Positions 1-12,382 of a stretch of DNA of 64,000 nucleotides are shown here, one piece after another. Positions within the stretch are counted from its first letter, which is position 1; every line of letters starts with the position of its first letter. This DNA comes from Cristatella mucedo (taxonomy: Eukaryota > Bryozoa > Phylactolaemata > Cristatellidae). Position numbers and translations under genes: made by a program. The DNA is taken from assembly GCA_009760855.2 (NCBI GenBank), contig WPIO01000013.1, forward strand, positions 5,390,501-5,454,500, read 5' to 3'. The notes beneath the pieces are model-generated. The model saw only the letters and a program-made list of their open reading frames with translations, had not been told where the DNA came from and ran no database searches.

Positions 1-89
1 CACGGCATACACCGTGGAAAAGAAAACACGCAGCGTGCTTAGACCACAGCGATAGAGCAATCAGAAAGACACCCATGACTACCGGCTAT

Positions 90-620
90 TAAGACGTCTA
101 GCCAGTAACATGCAATAAACAATTTCCAGGTACTAAGGCAAAGCACACGGAAAAATGACAAGTTCACTCTTGCAAAGGGAAAGCCGACAGGGACAAATGC
201 GTGCTGAGTTGAAATTTAAAGGATGTAGGTCACATGGAAGTATCGACCACTGCCTGAAGCGAGTTCCAGACGTTTGGTGCATAAGAGCTCAAGGCTCGAT
301 CGCCAAAAGATTTCAATTCAGTTAGAGGGACGTCGAGATGACCAGATGTCGACGAGCTGGTGGAGCGAGAGCAGTAGGACCCCCGAACTCGGACAGGTGG
401 GCCGGTGCTAGCACGCGAAGTAAACTGTGAGCCAGACTGAGGACATTGAAACCGATTCAATGCTTGATAGGGAGCCACTGTAGCTCAGACAGAAGTGGGG
501 TGATGCGGCAGCTACGCCGTTGACGACAGACCTGACGAGCGAGCGAGTTTTGCACCAGTAGCAGGCGAGTAAGGGCACAGGGCGCGAGTCCGGAATAAAG
601 GAAGTTGCAATAAACAAGAT
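90..620 (-). repeat. L2-like LINE 3' fragment
   Basis: Reading the minus strand, 478 down to 230 encodes the C-terminal L2 reverse-transcriptase motif SFGDRALSSYAPNVWNSL. Sequence up to about 617 and down to about 90 (3' UTR with the gacaagttcac motif) belongs to the same decayed copy. It is 5'-truncated and frameshifted. Confidence 0.7.
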
Positions 621-1390
621 GCGATGCTTACAATAGTCTCCTCACGGCTAGCTACGTTAGCAACGAGCGACTGCACTCAATCCCTTCGCACAGCGGATGT
701 AGCCACAGAGTGGCGAGTGCCAGCGGGCGGCGGCTTACCTGGGCAGTACGAATTTCGGCGGACTGTTGAGTCCAAACACGAGCGGCGAGCCTTTCACAGA
801 GGCAACGGCCACGGATTTTCCATCTACGATGACTCTGCTTGGAATGCTGGCGCTCATGGTTATGCGCTCCGGGAGCGCAGCGTCACCAAGCCTCGAATGG
901 CGGTTTCGGTTTTACCCGGAAGTCCTGGTCCAGATAGCTCGAGAGCCGCATTTACGGCTAATATCTATTTATGGCTGACCGGAACTGTAATTGGTCAGTC
1001 AATTGCATTCATGATACAAAAACGACCCAAAGACGATCGGGGAACTGTACAGAACTGATGGGCAGACAGGGCACTTGTGACCCACCCTTAACCTACCCGC
1101 CCCCCACAGTCAAGCCCCGCCCCTCAGCTGTCTCGCTGAAGGGGTGGGGCTTAGAGGCCTCAACGCGGGTTACAGCCGTTCGTGCTCCGATGTGCCAAAA
1201 AATACCGCCTCAGCCGCGCCTCCGCCCTCCCCCGGAGGCCCGATAGCACTTTTCAGGTGGCTGCCAGACTCTAGCTTCTAGCCTTGATGCCCACCCCTGG
1301 AAGCCCAGCCCTCGAAGTCCACCCCTGGAAGCCCAGCCCTAGCCTAACATCAAGGCTGTCGGGCTTTCGCGTCCTGGGCTAGCAACAGCA
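620..1390. other. Unassigned sequence
   Basis: No recognisable coding or repeat family. A 144-codon frame at 624-1058 has no motif and no supporting composition. 1081-1240 is C-rich. 1291-1312 and 1319-1340 are two exact 22-bp copies of a ccacccctggaagcccagcc unit with a 28-bp period. Confidence 0.5.
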
Positions 1391-1391
1391 C

Positions 1392-1495
1392 TGATGATAA
1401 TGATAATAACGCACTTGATAAAGCGCCCTCAAAGAACTCGATATCTTTCGCGGGGGTTTACATTGCAGAGGAAACGCGATCGAACGATGCAAAGA
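1392..1495 (-). repeat. L2 3'-end stub
   Basis: Starts with a degenerate (ATA)n tail and contains gcacttgataaagcgccctc, the conserved 3' end of the window's main L2 family on the minus strand. Only about 100 bp remain, so this is a strongly 5'-truncated insertion. Confidence 0.65.
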
Positions 1496-1866
1496 AACAA
1501 ACACGATCTAGCGGACCAAAGGTGCTTCTTCAGAGAAAATTTCTTTGGCTAAAAATAATGTTAGGACGGCTCGCGTTTGGAGCTCATCTAGGGCTGTTTT
1601 CAGCGGGGGGCTATCCTTACTCCTTGGGCTAGTAAGAGTTTTAGATTTTCTGACAAGGTAAACTCATTTTCGCTCTTTCTCGATAGGACGGAAAAGCTGC
1701 CCGCCTTCGGCGAGAGACCTCGGGCACTTCTAAATTCGCTGCGCATTTCTTTTTTAGATGAGCAAGCCTCGGCGCCTATCGACCGCCGATCGATTTATCC
1801 AGGAGCCTCTAAGCTATGCTGCTTCGTACTGGTAACGAATATTCGTCTCTCCTTATTATGGCTAAC

Positions 1867-1969
1867 CGTGTGCACATCAAAGAGGTGCACATCGTGTGCA
1901 CACCAAAGAGGATATCGTGTGCAAATCCAAATCCTGCATTCCCTCACACCGTGTGGACCTCAAAGAGGA
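1867..1969 (+). repeat. Short degenerate tandem repeat
   Basis: Three copies of cgtgtgcacatcaaagagg and close variants lie at 1867, 1893 and 1951. The unit is about 26 bp, with a diverged stretch between copies 2 and 3. Confidence 0.6.
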
Positions 1970-3777
1970 CCGAACCAGTTCCGAGCTGCTGCCGAGTTTC
2001 TGGAAGTATTGCGACAACAGCTGGAAAATCATTGAAGTCTCCAAAACGGCGTCATTCCTGACGGAAAGAGGCTTTCGGGATGGCGCGCCTCCTGCGCAGA
2101 GCGTCAGGCTCTCTCAAGATGGGAAATGACGGGGATTTGCACCAATTACGTACGCTTCGCTCGTAGCAAAGGACTTGAGCTGAGAAGCCGCTAACCGAAG
2201 CACGTTCTGCACAGAACGAGGTGTGCACACACAAGCATGAAATAGATACGCAGATCGACATTATCTGGCATTAATTTGCTTATTTATATACAAATTTATT
2301 TACAAATTTGGGGTGGAAATTTATTGACAGAGAGAGAGAGAGAGAGAGAGAGACAAGAACAGATCAACCGGGCTTAGATTGGAAGGCCACACCGGCACGA
2401 TCGATCTCGGCAAGGCACTTCCGGCATTGTTCATGAGCAACGTGTTGTCATAGAACCTTTGGAGCTGTTTCGTTTCGTTATGATATGAGACTAGAAAAGT
2501 TTCGTTAATAACCATTATGATCGGTTCGCATAACCTTAGGTTGGTTGCGCGTGTTATGCCAATATTTCATGAGCAGGCAAAGTTCCATTAACACGACCAG
2601 ATTAGGAGGGATCGGCAAAGTGGCTGACTTTGTGAGGAATAACCAAAAATGTGTTTTTTCTATGAAAATGTGATTGACCACGCACGCGCATTTCCGGTTG
2701 TCACAGTAGCTCTATTCAATGCTAAGAGATGCCAGATGGAAAGCTTCAACGTGAGGTCATTTGACTGGATTCCAAAGAGCTTTGCAAAGTGTAATCAGCG
2801 CCATCCAGCCATTGACAATAGCGAGAATCTTTTAAACCAACTGCAACTAGTCTGTACAAGCAAATGGGCCGGAGTAGTTTGCTCCAATGGAAGATCGAGG
2901 AGATTGCACCAGGAACTGTCGCAGCTTCGGCGTGAAACTATTTCGCAGCCGCGGTCTGTAACCGTGTCGGAAACGGCTACATGCGGTGTTCAACAACCTG
3001 GGTCGAAGATTTTTCGCTTTCAAGGTTTAAAGTTCGGTAGCCGTTAAATTCTTTCGTCGTTGCTTTACATCTGCGCCAACATCACTGAATTCTGCCAGGC
3101 AGCCGACAAAAAGACTTGCAGCCTAAAGCCCCCCCCCCCCCCGCGACTCTAACATGCAAAACGACGGACGACCGGCAGGCTTCTGCTGGACTGACTGTAG
3201 AAAAATATCTGCCTGGTTCCTTCCGATACGATGTCGGGTGATCGGCTTTGCCATCCTGGATTGTATTGAGACTTGGCAAATCTCGATGAGCTATTTAAAA
3301 AAAGAATGGTCTAAATTTACGCTAAATTTCTTCGGTCTTCGTACAGTTTCACTGTTTTGCCATTCAAACACTTCTTCTGACATTGCTTTAGATATTTCAA
3401 GTCATTACGAAGCGTTATAATTTGCTTACACGCATTACTACCTTGCTTAGCGGCCATTCTACTCCCTCTCCCGAAGAGGAAGTTGCTGAGTCGCTATCTT
3501 CAGGACAGCGTCTCGAAGCCTAAACTTTTTGCAAATATTTGCCCGACGAAGTGCTTGCATAGCTTCAATTAGAGTAATTAGTCTCGCATCCGCTAAGAAA
3601 TGCCTTCCCAATCCACTAAACAGGCGACGAAAATCTGCCGTGTGTGGCAGTGGGAGATATTGTGAACCAATACTGGACCACTTTTTAACAAGTGCGATTA
3701 ATGCAAGAATTTATATTTGCTCGACAGTAAGCAACATTGCTTAACCACTGGCAGTTGGCTATTGTGATTAAGCACTT
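1970..3777. other. Unassigned sequence with GA and poly-C runs
   Basis: Contains a (GA)n run at 2328-2353 and a 14-base poly-C at 3129-3142. The longest frame (2649-3047, 132 codons) has no recognisable domain and I do not call it a gene. Confidence 0.5.
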
Positions 3778-3935
3778 CTATAAAAATAGGTTTGCTGATT
3801 CATTAGCCTCATTTTATAGAGGCAGCAGAGCTCACAAAGGCTATATACATCGCTTGCAGTGGGCTACAAAGGATCGCGCACTTACACGGCTCGAACTTCG
3901 TGACCCGGTTCGTGAAGAGTGAGTACCTTTGTTTA
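3778..3935 (-). repeat. tRNA-like SINE (type S2), diverged
   Basis: Minus-strand copy of the SINE family best seen at 23971-24146. It keeps the degenerate B-box region (gttcgagcc-like), the cgcttgcag hairpin region and the aatcagc-type 3' end. It is heavily mutated. Confidence 0.55.
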
Positions 3936-4007
3936 GCAGGCACACTGAGCTACATCAACAGTGCAGCAAGTTAACGTTTGTGTTATCATTGATATACATG
4001 TCATTGT

Positions 4008-4205
4008 TTATGTAATATATCTCCGTCTGTAACTCCACAAAGTCACAGAGACCATGTGGGGGTTTCGCAGAAGAGTTTTGTATAGCGCACTCACAGCCTG
4101 AGCAGCTTTCGGTACGCATTCGGTAGCCAACAGACTTCGTCTCACGCAACAAAGAGAAAGTGGGAAGCATAGCAGAGTCAGGAGAGCAGTTGAGGTAGTG
4201 AGTAC
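4008..4205 (-). repeat. L2 family-2 3' end
   Basis: The reverse complement matches the 3' part of the element at 30330-30545: the stretch encoding SVGxRMRTES-like residues, then the 3' UTR with ctttgtggagttacagacgg. The family tail is (TACAT)n rather than (ATT)n. Confidence 0.7.
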
Positions 4206-4250
4206 TTGTTTGTTCGAATGACTTGTGAGACTTCATATGTAATGTAATGT

Positions 4251-4470
4251 CCCTCAAGGGGCTGTACTCGGTCCCTTGCTGTTCTCTATTTATATTCAGC
4301 CTCTGGGAAAAGTGATTAAGGCCCATGGAATAGGATATCACTTTTATGCTGACGATACTCAGCTGTATTTTTCTCATTCAAACCATCGGAATCTACTGCA
4401 GCAACTGAGAAACTGAATGCTTGTCTTGCCGACATTCGATCCTAGATGTCGGAAAACTTCTGACTTACCG
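4251..4470 (+). pseudogene. L2 family-2 reverse transcriptase fragment
   Basis: The plus strand encodes [14 protein letters not shown], then [11 protein letters not shown], which are the RT motifs including the catalytic YADD. The sequence then breaks at a stop in the FDPRC region. It is nearly identical to 29403-29620. It lies next to the oppositely oriented 3' end of the same family. Confidence 0.78.
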
Positions 4471-4592
4471 CAGAAGGAACCGCTGTTTCAGCTGTTAAAT
4501 ATCGAGACTTGGACCAGGAAGCAACCTCACCGTGCTCTGCTTGTATCTACGCACCGTAGGTGCGCATGCTCGCATGTGCGTGAGGATGGTGA

Positions 4593-4640
4593 GAGCATAT
4601 CTGAACATGTCTGAGCATGTCTGAACATGTCTGAGCACTC
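4593..4640 (+). repeat. 10-bp tandem repeat
   Basis: About four units of tctgaacatg alternating with tctgagcatg. Confidence 0.65.
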
Positions 4641-4690
4641 GTACATGTCGCCGCCAGGCAATCTACCAAGAGGAACCAATAAACAGTACT

Positions 4691-4845
4691 GCCGCGCTGG
4701 CTTGGGCCAGTGGTAAAGGGGCTCTTCCCAACCGAGGTGAATACACTTGATGACCGAGATCATTGGTTCGAGCCTTGCGGCATATGTGAAGCTCCCGAAT
4801 AGAGATTAAGTTCTTTTAGGCTGCAATGAATGAGTTATATTTGTT
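4691..4845 (+). repeat. tRNA-like SINE (type S1) with L2-like tail
   Basis: The 5' part has an A-box-like ggcttgggccagtggtaaa and a B box GGTTCGAGCC at 4765-4774. The 3' part, agagattaagttctttta, matches the L2 3' end seen at 57330-57380. Related copies lie near 12383, 35034 and 55073. Confidence 0.62.
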
Positions 4846-5301
4846 TCTAAATTTAGCATTCCACAGAGTTTCCGATAAAAGACCTAGCGCTGGGAAATTA
4901 GGAGGAATCCTAACCCCAGGGAGGGATGCGACAGATGACCCCCGCCCCTTCACATTGTGCTGGCTCGACAATGTGAAGAGGCGGGGGGGGGGCATCGGCA
5001 GGGGCGTCAGCCTGCCGCCGCGTGTTCGTTGGCTTGCCAGGAACTAGGTACTAACGTGCCAGAGTGCCGCTAAGTGGTTCTGTTTGGATACTCTAACTGC
5101 AGGCCACACCAGAGAAACACACTGTAAATAAATAAATAAATATATATATATACAATATATATTTATATGCAAACATAGAGGGGCATTCATATTTATCTGT
5201 TAGGTCAAAGAACAGGCTCCAAAACGCCGATTTCAGTTGTCACCAGGAAAAACCAGGACAACAAGGATTCACGAGCAAAGTTACAAGCGAATTCGCTGCC
5301 T

Positions 5302-5475
5302 GGTGAGCCGTTACGGCTCACTGGGTAAGTTGGTTGCTTTTCACAACCTCGGCGCCGAGGTCGTGGGTTCGAATCCTGCGGTGGGCGATCCTTTATCACC
5401 ACTGCAAGCGGTGGTGATAGTCGTAAAGGCTCTTCTGTCGCTATAAAAAAGAGTCTGTTAAATCAGCTTGTATTA
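5302..5475 (+). repeat. tRNA-like SINE (type S2)
   Basis: Begins ggtgagccgttacggctcac and has a B box GGTTCGAATCC at 5366-5376. It contains the inverted repeats caacctcggcgccgaggtcg and ccactgcaagcggtgg and ends tgttaaatcagcttgtatt. This is a Pol III-type SINE rather than a tRNA gene, because there is no complete cloverleaf. Confidence 0.78.
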
Positions 5476-5639
5476 CATTTTGTAAGTATACTTTCTATTC
5501 AATTTGAATAGCGCCATAGGAGAACTTCATCCAGAGTAATATTTAAACTTGTTAATATAAATTGCTGAATGACTAAACTGAAAAGATTATGAAGCCAGCA
5601 CCTTTAATTAGAGTTTAGGGTTTTTTGTCAGCATGAACA

Positions 5640-5735
5640 TTCAGTGGATGAATCGTCCATTAATGACTCGTCCGGGGATGAAGCGTCCGGTATGAACAGT
5701 CCGTGGATAAATCATTCGTGGATGAATCGTCATAA
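5640..5735 (+). repeat. Degenerate minisatellite
   Basis: Five to six imperfect units of about 15 bp resembling ggatgaatcgtccgt. The rest of 5476-6045 shows no gene or family that I recognise. Confidence 0.6.
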
Positions 5736-6044
5736 AACCGAACTTTAAACATACAGCAACGGAGAAAAACTGACTCATTCTGCTGCAATGCAATCGAGCA
5801 GACGCTAAACTCGAGGGTTACATGTAGGCGACCTTACAACCATTCCAGCAAGGAAGTGGTTGCTGGTTGACAAAATTTGATCCTTACAGATTTGTCATAC
5901 AAACTTGCGAACCTCTTAAAACTTGTGGAACCTTAAAGTGGAGATCTTCTTCTCTTCAATGCAGTTTAGAACTTGCCCAAGTGTCTTGTAAAGAGAATTT
6001 TTAAGGCTGAAGACAATTCTCAGGCTTCATGAAGCCTCTTACTA

Positions 6045-6334
6045 CGTTGAAATCTTTCGGTGATCAAGCCTTCAGCTCGTTTCCGGATTTGATCATCTGA
6101 AATGATCTTGCATCCCTTAGGTCTCAGCTCAAGAGTCATATGCTCCAGTTAGCTTTCCATGTGTCCCAGTGCCTAAGTAGGATGCTTGTTTGCTTTTGCG
6201 TGCTTGAAGCCGTACATTCCGCTAACCCCTGGGTACTGATTCCTTTGCAGTGAGCTGTAAAGTGTCTGGATATATATTTGACTCTCGTAGGCTCTCTTAA
6301 CAGAAGCGACGTATTATTATTATTATTATTATGA
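6045..6334 (+). repeat. L2-like LINE 3' end with (ATT)n tail
   Basis: Starts with a decayed SFGDQAFSS-like coding segment and ends in (TTA)n at 6313-6331, the typical L2 tail. Strongly 5'-truncated. Confidence 0.65.
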
Positions 6335-7025
6335 AGATCGTCGAGCTACCAAGCTTACCAGCGATACCTGCCATCCCTGTTGGCAGTCATAGGTTCTGGC
6401 TGTGGAGTATTTGGCCAATAGTGACTGACTACCCCCTAGATACTCTCAAGATTCTGTCTCCGAGGTTACGTGTGTGAGTTAGGCTGAGTCCTGGCAACAA
6501 TTTGAAGATTATTTATGTAGGCACTTTAACGTCCTAAAGGCTAAAGAGTGTTTCATAGTTTAACACAAGAAGGAGCGTTATCATACTTCGCTGAAGAGGC
6601 AGTTGTCAGAAGTCTTCCGGCGACTCAAATGTTTAGCTAATTGCAAGTCTTGCAGCTTAATTTTTACGTAATTGCTGAGGCTAAATTGGAGGGGCTCGAT
6701 AAGCCAGCGTCACGTATCCTGTGTCAGCTGCAGAATATTTCTGATCTAGAGAAGAGTGCCCGTCATCCATCTTTTCATAATTGCAACACGTAAGAAAAAC
6801 ACTTTTAAGGCTTTGAAAAAACTTTCAAGGTCACTTAGAAATGCTGTATAATAAAAATAATACTCATGTTGCATAGCATCATAAGAGAGGTAAATCCCCC
6901 ATCTTAGCGCTCGACAACTCGCAGCAGGAGAAGCAACAAAGAAGAGTGAATCAGGAAAAAAGGGTATCCCGTGCCTAGAAGAGCGTGCAAAAGTAGGACG
7001 CAGGAAGACACTCAAGGCCACTATA
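6335..7025. other. Unassigned sequence
   Basis: No recognisable gene or repeat family. Confidence 0.4.
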
Positions 7026-7029
7026 ATTA

Positions 7030-7850
7030 TATGATAATATATGATAATATATATGATAAATTAGAACCCTTAGTAAGTAGCATGCACGGAATAATAATAC
7101 TCTGGTTAGCAAGCGAAGTACGTAGGAAAAATCGATAAGTTCACTGGGGGGTGCAGGGAAAGCTAAAAGGAACAGAGGACATCTCTAGCTAAGTCATCAA
7201 TGATGCAAAGGCAAACCAGGTGAGGACAGAAGCCAGAAACCGAAAGTTTCACACTTTCGTTTCGCACGAGCTGACGGCAGATCGCCAAAGGATTTCATCT
7301 GAGCGCCATAACAATGTACCGTTGCTATTATTTTAGCACTAGGGACGTCGAGACGAGCAAGAACTGTTGTTGCGAAAGTATACTCTATGAGCAAGGACCT
7401 GCATAGGCTGGCTCAAGCGTGCGAAGTGACATCAGCCGGACAGAGGACCTTTAAAGCAACTCGATGCTTGATAGGGAGCCAGCTAATCCTAGCCAGAATG
7501 AAATGTATTGGGGCAGCCACTCCATTGACAACGGACCAGACGAGCTGCAGTGTTTTGCACCAGCTGCAGTCGATTAAGGGCACTGGCCAGGAATTCTTAA
7601 AACAGCGAATTGCTGTAATGCACGGGCGATGTCACAAATGTGTGAACTCGTTTGGCCGTCGTTCTCTTGTATGAGTAGTCCCTGATTTTGGCAATGTTTA
7701 TTTGGTGAAAGTAGGCCAAATTGACGCGGGAGTAGATTCACTCATCTAAAGACGAGCGTTTTGGAACAGTGCGCCCTGATTACAAGCGGACGTCTGTGGA
7801 GCTATGCCAGATGAACCAATCTTGAGCGCGAGGCCTTCATACAGTACTTC
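7030..7850 (-). repeat. L2-like LINE fragment spanning the duplication start
   Basis: Minus-strand motifs QMKSFGD and FETLVCS-like remnants, plus the conserved region ggtcgtctaa...aaccaatcttgagc, identify a 5'-truncated L2 copy. The left edge of the tandem duplication (7809) falls inside it, so a piece of it recurs at 27009-27050. Confidence 0.65.
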
Positions 7851-7879
7851 AGACTCACCCGTGAGTCTGAAGTACTGTA
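7840..7879. repeat. Perfect 19-bp palindrome
   Basis: The arms 7840-7858 and 7861-7879 are exact reverse complements separated by two bases. The equivalent sequence in unit B (27050-27085) is similar but the right arm is degenerate. Confidence 0.85.
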
Positions 7880-9671
7880 GTAGGAATTCTAGGGCTATGC
7901 GAATTCTTGACCTCAGGCAGCTGTCCATGCTGCCCAACTAAAATTTATAGACGTCCAGTTTATTGGTTCGGTAACCCAAATCTCTTCCGCGAGATTTTGT
8001 CCACGTTCATCAACGAACACTACTTGGGACGTTGTCAGGGGGCCTTGGAGCGACCTCGGATGATTGGACGCAGCCTCATTGGGTGCAGCCTCTTTAAAGT
8101 ACCGCCTCTCTAAGGGCTCGGATCACTCCGGCGTCTCACCCTTGGCTAGTGACCAGGCACTTCAAGGTTCAAGGAGTAACCAGTTTAAGAAAAATACTGC
8201 AAACATGCTATATTGACTACATCTATAGACTTTTAGCAGCGCCGCACTAAAACGACAGATTGTTGCTGAGATAAGCAATTGCCGAGAATCGCTTCGACTT
8301 CAATCGCAAGTTTTGTTTCAATTCAATTCAAGGTCACAGACGCCTGCTCACCGAAATTTGTTTTCTCTAATGCCACTGCAAGGCGAATTCTTTTCTTCAG
8401 CGTTTTGAGAGCGTCTGTTTCCTTATCAAAGACATCATATATCACCACTTGCTTTCGAACAAAGAAAACATTGAAAATCTGTGTGACTACGGCGATGTCC
8501 AAGAGAAGAGAGAACGACGTCATCGTATGGACCTACCCGAAGTCAGGTACAGTTATGCACTCTTACAAGCTGACACAACGACAATTCTTACTCGCTGGTA
8601 TTGCGTCGACTTGGCGAGTAGAATCTTAACTATCAAGAGGGCAGCCGTTTAAAGGATCACCATCGGCTCCTAAGGTTCGGGCTCGAGGGCGGCTTCATCT
8701 CTCGTCTTTTATTTTACTGGGGAGGGCCCAGTTAGCGATGCACTGACTAAGCTAGCTAAGCTGCTTCGGCCTGTACGCACGCTATCAACTCTTCTCTCTC
8801 GTATCACCACGTGCTCCAGAGCAGTATGCACGACGGCTACTACACCAGTATGTTCGCTCGTTCGCTTGCATTGCTTGCGTAGGACGCAATACAGCCGACG
8901 TCGACAACGCCACAGCTCGCTTGTGGGGGCCTCGTTCTTCGTCGCGCCGCCATCGCGCACCCACGAGCCCCTACAGCAAAAAAGAATTAATCACGTTGCT
9001 GCGCTCTCTTGATGCATAGTGCACTTTCAGGTACTCACGCTGCTCTAGATATTTCTTGGAAGATAGCGCTGAATGGAGACTTGGACAAGTATGCTACAGA
9101 AGCCGGCGAATTGTGGTTCGAGGTCACTCTCCTGGATGGCGGAATGTCGCGTAATTCTGGTAAGGCAGAAAAATGAGAACTGAATCAGGGCCGGTGCGAA
9201 ATTTGTGCATTTTATTCATCAGGTCTGCAATAATTGCATTATGCCGTTCTTTTAGAAACCAGCTATCCCAAAAGCTGTTTTTCCAAATAATAAAATATTT
9301 TAAGAATTGAATTGGCAGCGAACCCCTTCAAAGTTGTTTAGGAATGTTATTGCCGGATGTTATTTTCGACTGATTACCCCAACTCCTACAGGTTGGCAAC
9401 AAAATACGCATTTGTACGTTATCTTCAAAAGCCCAACTGAAGCGTGTAAAGAATAGCGTCTATGTCCAGTCCTTGAGATAACGCAAGCAGCGATAGCCAC
9501 GTAATTCAGTAAGACTAGACTCCAATGTGTATTATAATGATAAATATAAGCAAAAGAAAAATGATTCCACGTGGGTATTGATAAAAATGAAAATAAATAG
9601 CAGTCAGCGCTGTGCCTGGGTAGCTAATGGGTAGACAAGTGACGCCACCAGTTCAAAAGATCAACACTCTA

Positions 9672-9680
9672 CATAGTGAA
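9672..9680. other. Deletion point of SULT exon 3 in unit A
   Basis: Unit A joins ...agttcaaaagatcaacactct directly to ...gaatagtgtaatatataattg. In unit B the same two flanks lie about 1.6 kb apart (33556 and 35145) and enclose exon 3. A deletion in unit A is the simplest reading, since the exon is needed for the enzyme. Confidence 0.75.
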
Positions 9681-12382
9681 TAGTGTAATATATAATTGTA
9701 TAGATTGGCTAATTTAGGATTCGATATGAATCAAATCGATGCTTCGATCGCATGAAAGGCGTATACAAAATGGGAGTATTCGCAGCAGCTCACTTCTCTG
9801 GATTCGCATTTGTCTGCAATACCTGGCTTCGAAGCGGCACATAACTTGTGCATTAAATTTGAGAGCATGCGTGGTTTAAGTCATGCCCTTCTGTCTTTCC
9901 GGTGGCAGAGAATCGTCTCGAGTGGATGTTTGCATAGCTATAGGTACATCAAGCGAATACTACACTTTAGTCCCTCACCGACAATCATTCGAATTCAGCA
10001 CGTTAAAACAACAACAAAGTTCAACGTCTTTGCTGCATTGATGCTGTAAAGATTAGTTGAGACCCTGTCAATGCAAAAGTAGGGTACTTTCACTAATAAA
10101 ATGGGCTTTACTTTAGCTTTTATAGTTGTTACACTGCTAAAATCACTCGCCTTTTCATTTTTCAAGCCGTAAGTAGCCAAATCTGCTTTGCAACATCCAT
10201 GGCAGTTTTCAGGCCATTGCCGAGAGAAATGATTCTTTGAGTTTCAGACCAAATTACGTTGAGATCTTCAAAATCTAAGACACAGGGCAAGCAATTTTTA
10301 CAGTTATCTTGCCGAATCAAGCTTATTTATTACCTAATTTCTTTGTAATTATTGGGCAAACGTTTGCTTCTAAATACGCTATCATAGTAATGAAAGCAGT
10401 TCTATCTCCACTACATGCGCTAATAAATTGATCTACGTACATTTTCTAAGCTAACCTTTTCCACCTGATCACCCAGAGTTCAAGCCACAACATTATTCTT
10501 TAATATCTAGAGTCTCTTACTCTTTGATTAATGAGCCTACCAAACTGGAATAAGCCTAAGAAATTAATAGCTAAACTATTGAATCCACAGAAGCAAGCAG
10601 TGTGCTTTAGTGAAATCAAAACTATTGAATAAACTGATTTCATTTTATTAAAACTTGCTATGCACAATTTGACTCGAGATTCATATTCAGATTTTGAATG
10701 ACGTATTTTAAAGATATAGATGTAGTATTTTGAACTAGAAAGAAAATATAAATCCAAAAATATTTTGACAGTAAAGGCTTCAAGCGAAAAAGCTAGTGGG
10801 TAGTAACTATCAGCGGATATCCTTTTTGAGATTAGGTAAATTGTATGCTGAACGTCGTATTTAAGTGCAAATAAAGCAGCTTGGTGTGCCAACATAAGTG
10901 GACAAATATGAATGGTCAAACTAGTTCTCATGACTTTGACTTGAAAGTCGCAAAGAAGTAACGGTAAGACTCTTTTTATGACTTCATGCTTGATTGCATT
11001 CCAAAGAACTTAGCATGGAGTGTAACGTGTCTTGTAACCGAGTGTAATATGTCTTGAGCTGCCAACAAAGGAGCGCATTCGTCCAGTTTGGAAGTAAGAA
11101 AGTAATGCACGGACTAAGCGTTCATTCGTGGTCACTCCAGAGAGACCTTGATAGCGGCATTTGTATGCAGCTGGATGGCCAAGGAGGCAGTGTTTAAAAT
11201 AGTGACGAGACTGAGTCAGAAGTAAAGATATTAGTAAATAATGACGACCAGAGTTTGAGTTAATTCGGAAAGTGCACTTTGAAAACTACATGGATATATA
11301 AATGGGCATCAAAGGTTCATATTTTTTAACATCCTTGACTGCACTCATTTGCCGTCAGCGAAATGTGTGAACTTGCATGTATCTACATCTTTACCTCCGA
11401 AAAGACTAGGCGGCTGTCGCACTGCAAAGGTCACGCTCCACGAAGGTCAAGCTCCACCGCGCCTTCGCTGACGGTGACAAGACGCCTACATCTAATGTCA
11501 ATAATAAACAGTAAGAAGCACGGATGATTCCCGAGTACAGTGAAAAAACTTAAAAGCGTACAAGCGCGCAGCGCAGGGCTGCGGCAAAGGACGCAACAGA
11601 GTCGGTAGTTGGGGGGTTTGCAACGGCGCTAGAAATGAGCGCAAGAGGCGCTCCCGACGAGTTCAAGACGCAGGAAGAGCAGGTTCCTGCCGCCAGCAAT
11701 CTGTAACTGAAAGAAGAGAAAACTAATTTAGCGTCATGAGAGAATCGGAACTCAAACGAGGCTGAGACTAGTGCAACGGTACAGCTAGGCGCACGGGAGC
11801 TCTAATCGCGTCGAGTACTGCTGATCGCTCATGATCATCCTGGCGGTGCGCCTTTTGCAAAGGGGAGTATCTGAATAATATTTTTGATTTCTAAAAAGCA
11901 AGCTAAATGTAGATGCTTCGTGGTTGCCTGTGTAATGAATGAAGATTTGCAGTTGTGCAGCCTGCCGTTAACCAATAAGCTAGCAAGACCTTTAGCTAGC
12001 CGTTAGCGAATAGATCTACACAATGTCTACTAATAGAGTGAAGAGACGGACTGCTGTAGGAGAATTCTAAAGGTCAACTTTCGCGCCAAAGAGGATAACG
12101 AGTCTAGCTATACTCTCTCATCGATGTTTCGAGCTGTGACATTTCCAAATGCGAGCGAAGTTAGGGTTTCCGTATCCGATGAAAATGAGCCAACTCCCAC
12201 CATCATTCAATTGAAGTATGTCAGCCGGCATGCAGGACAAAATTTGTGAAAATTCTAATTTTTTCTGCTTAAAAATATATCCACACAGCTGATTCTGAAG
12301 ACTTGAATGGCGAATACTGGGTGCCACCGTACAAGTAGCGGCCGGTGCATTGGAACTGAGAGATGCGGAATCGTTGCCCTAG

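Noticed and set aside
624-1058. 144-codon plus-strand frame
   Set aside because: No motif, overlaps other frames and lies in unassigned repeat-rich sequence.
2649-3047. 132-codon plus-strand frame
   Set aside because: No recognisable domain, splice context or conservation evidence. The length is within chance for this composition.
5302-5475. Possible tRNA gene (good B box)
   Set aside because: No complete cloverleaf or acceptor stem, and many similar copies with a common non-tRNA 3' end. It is a SINE.
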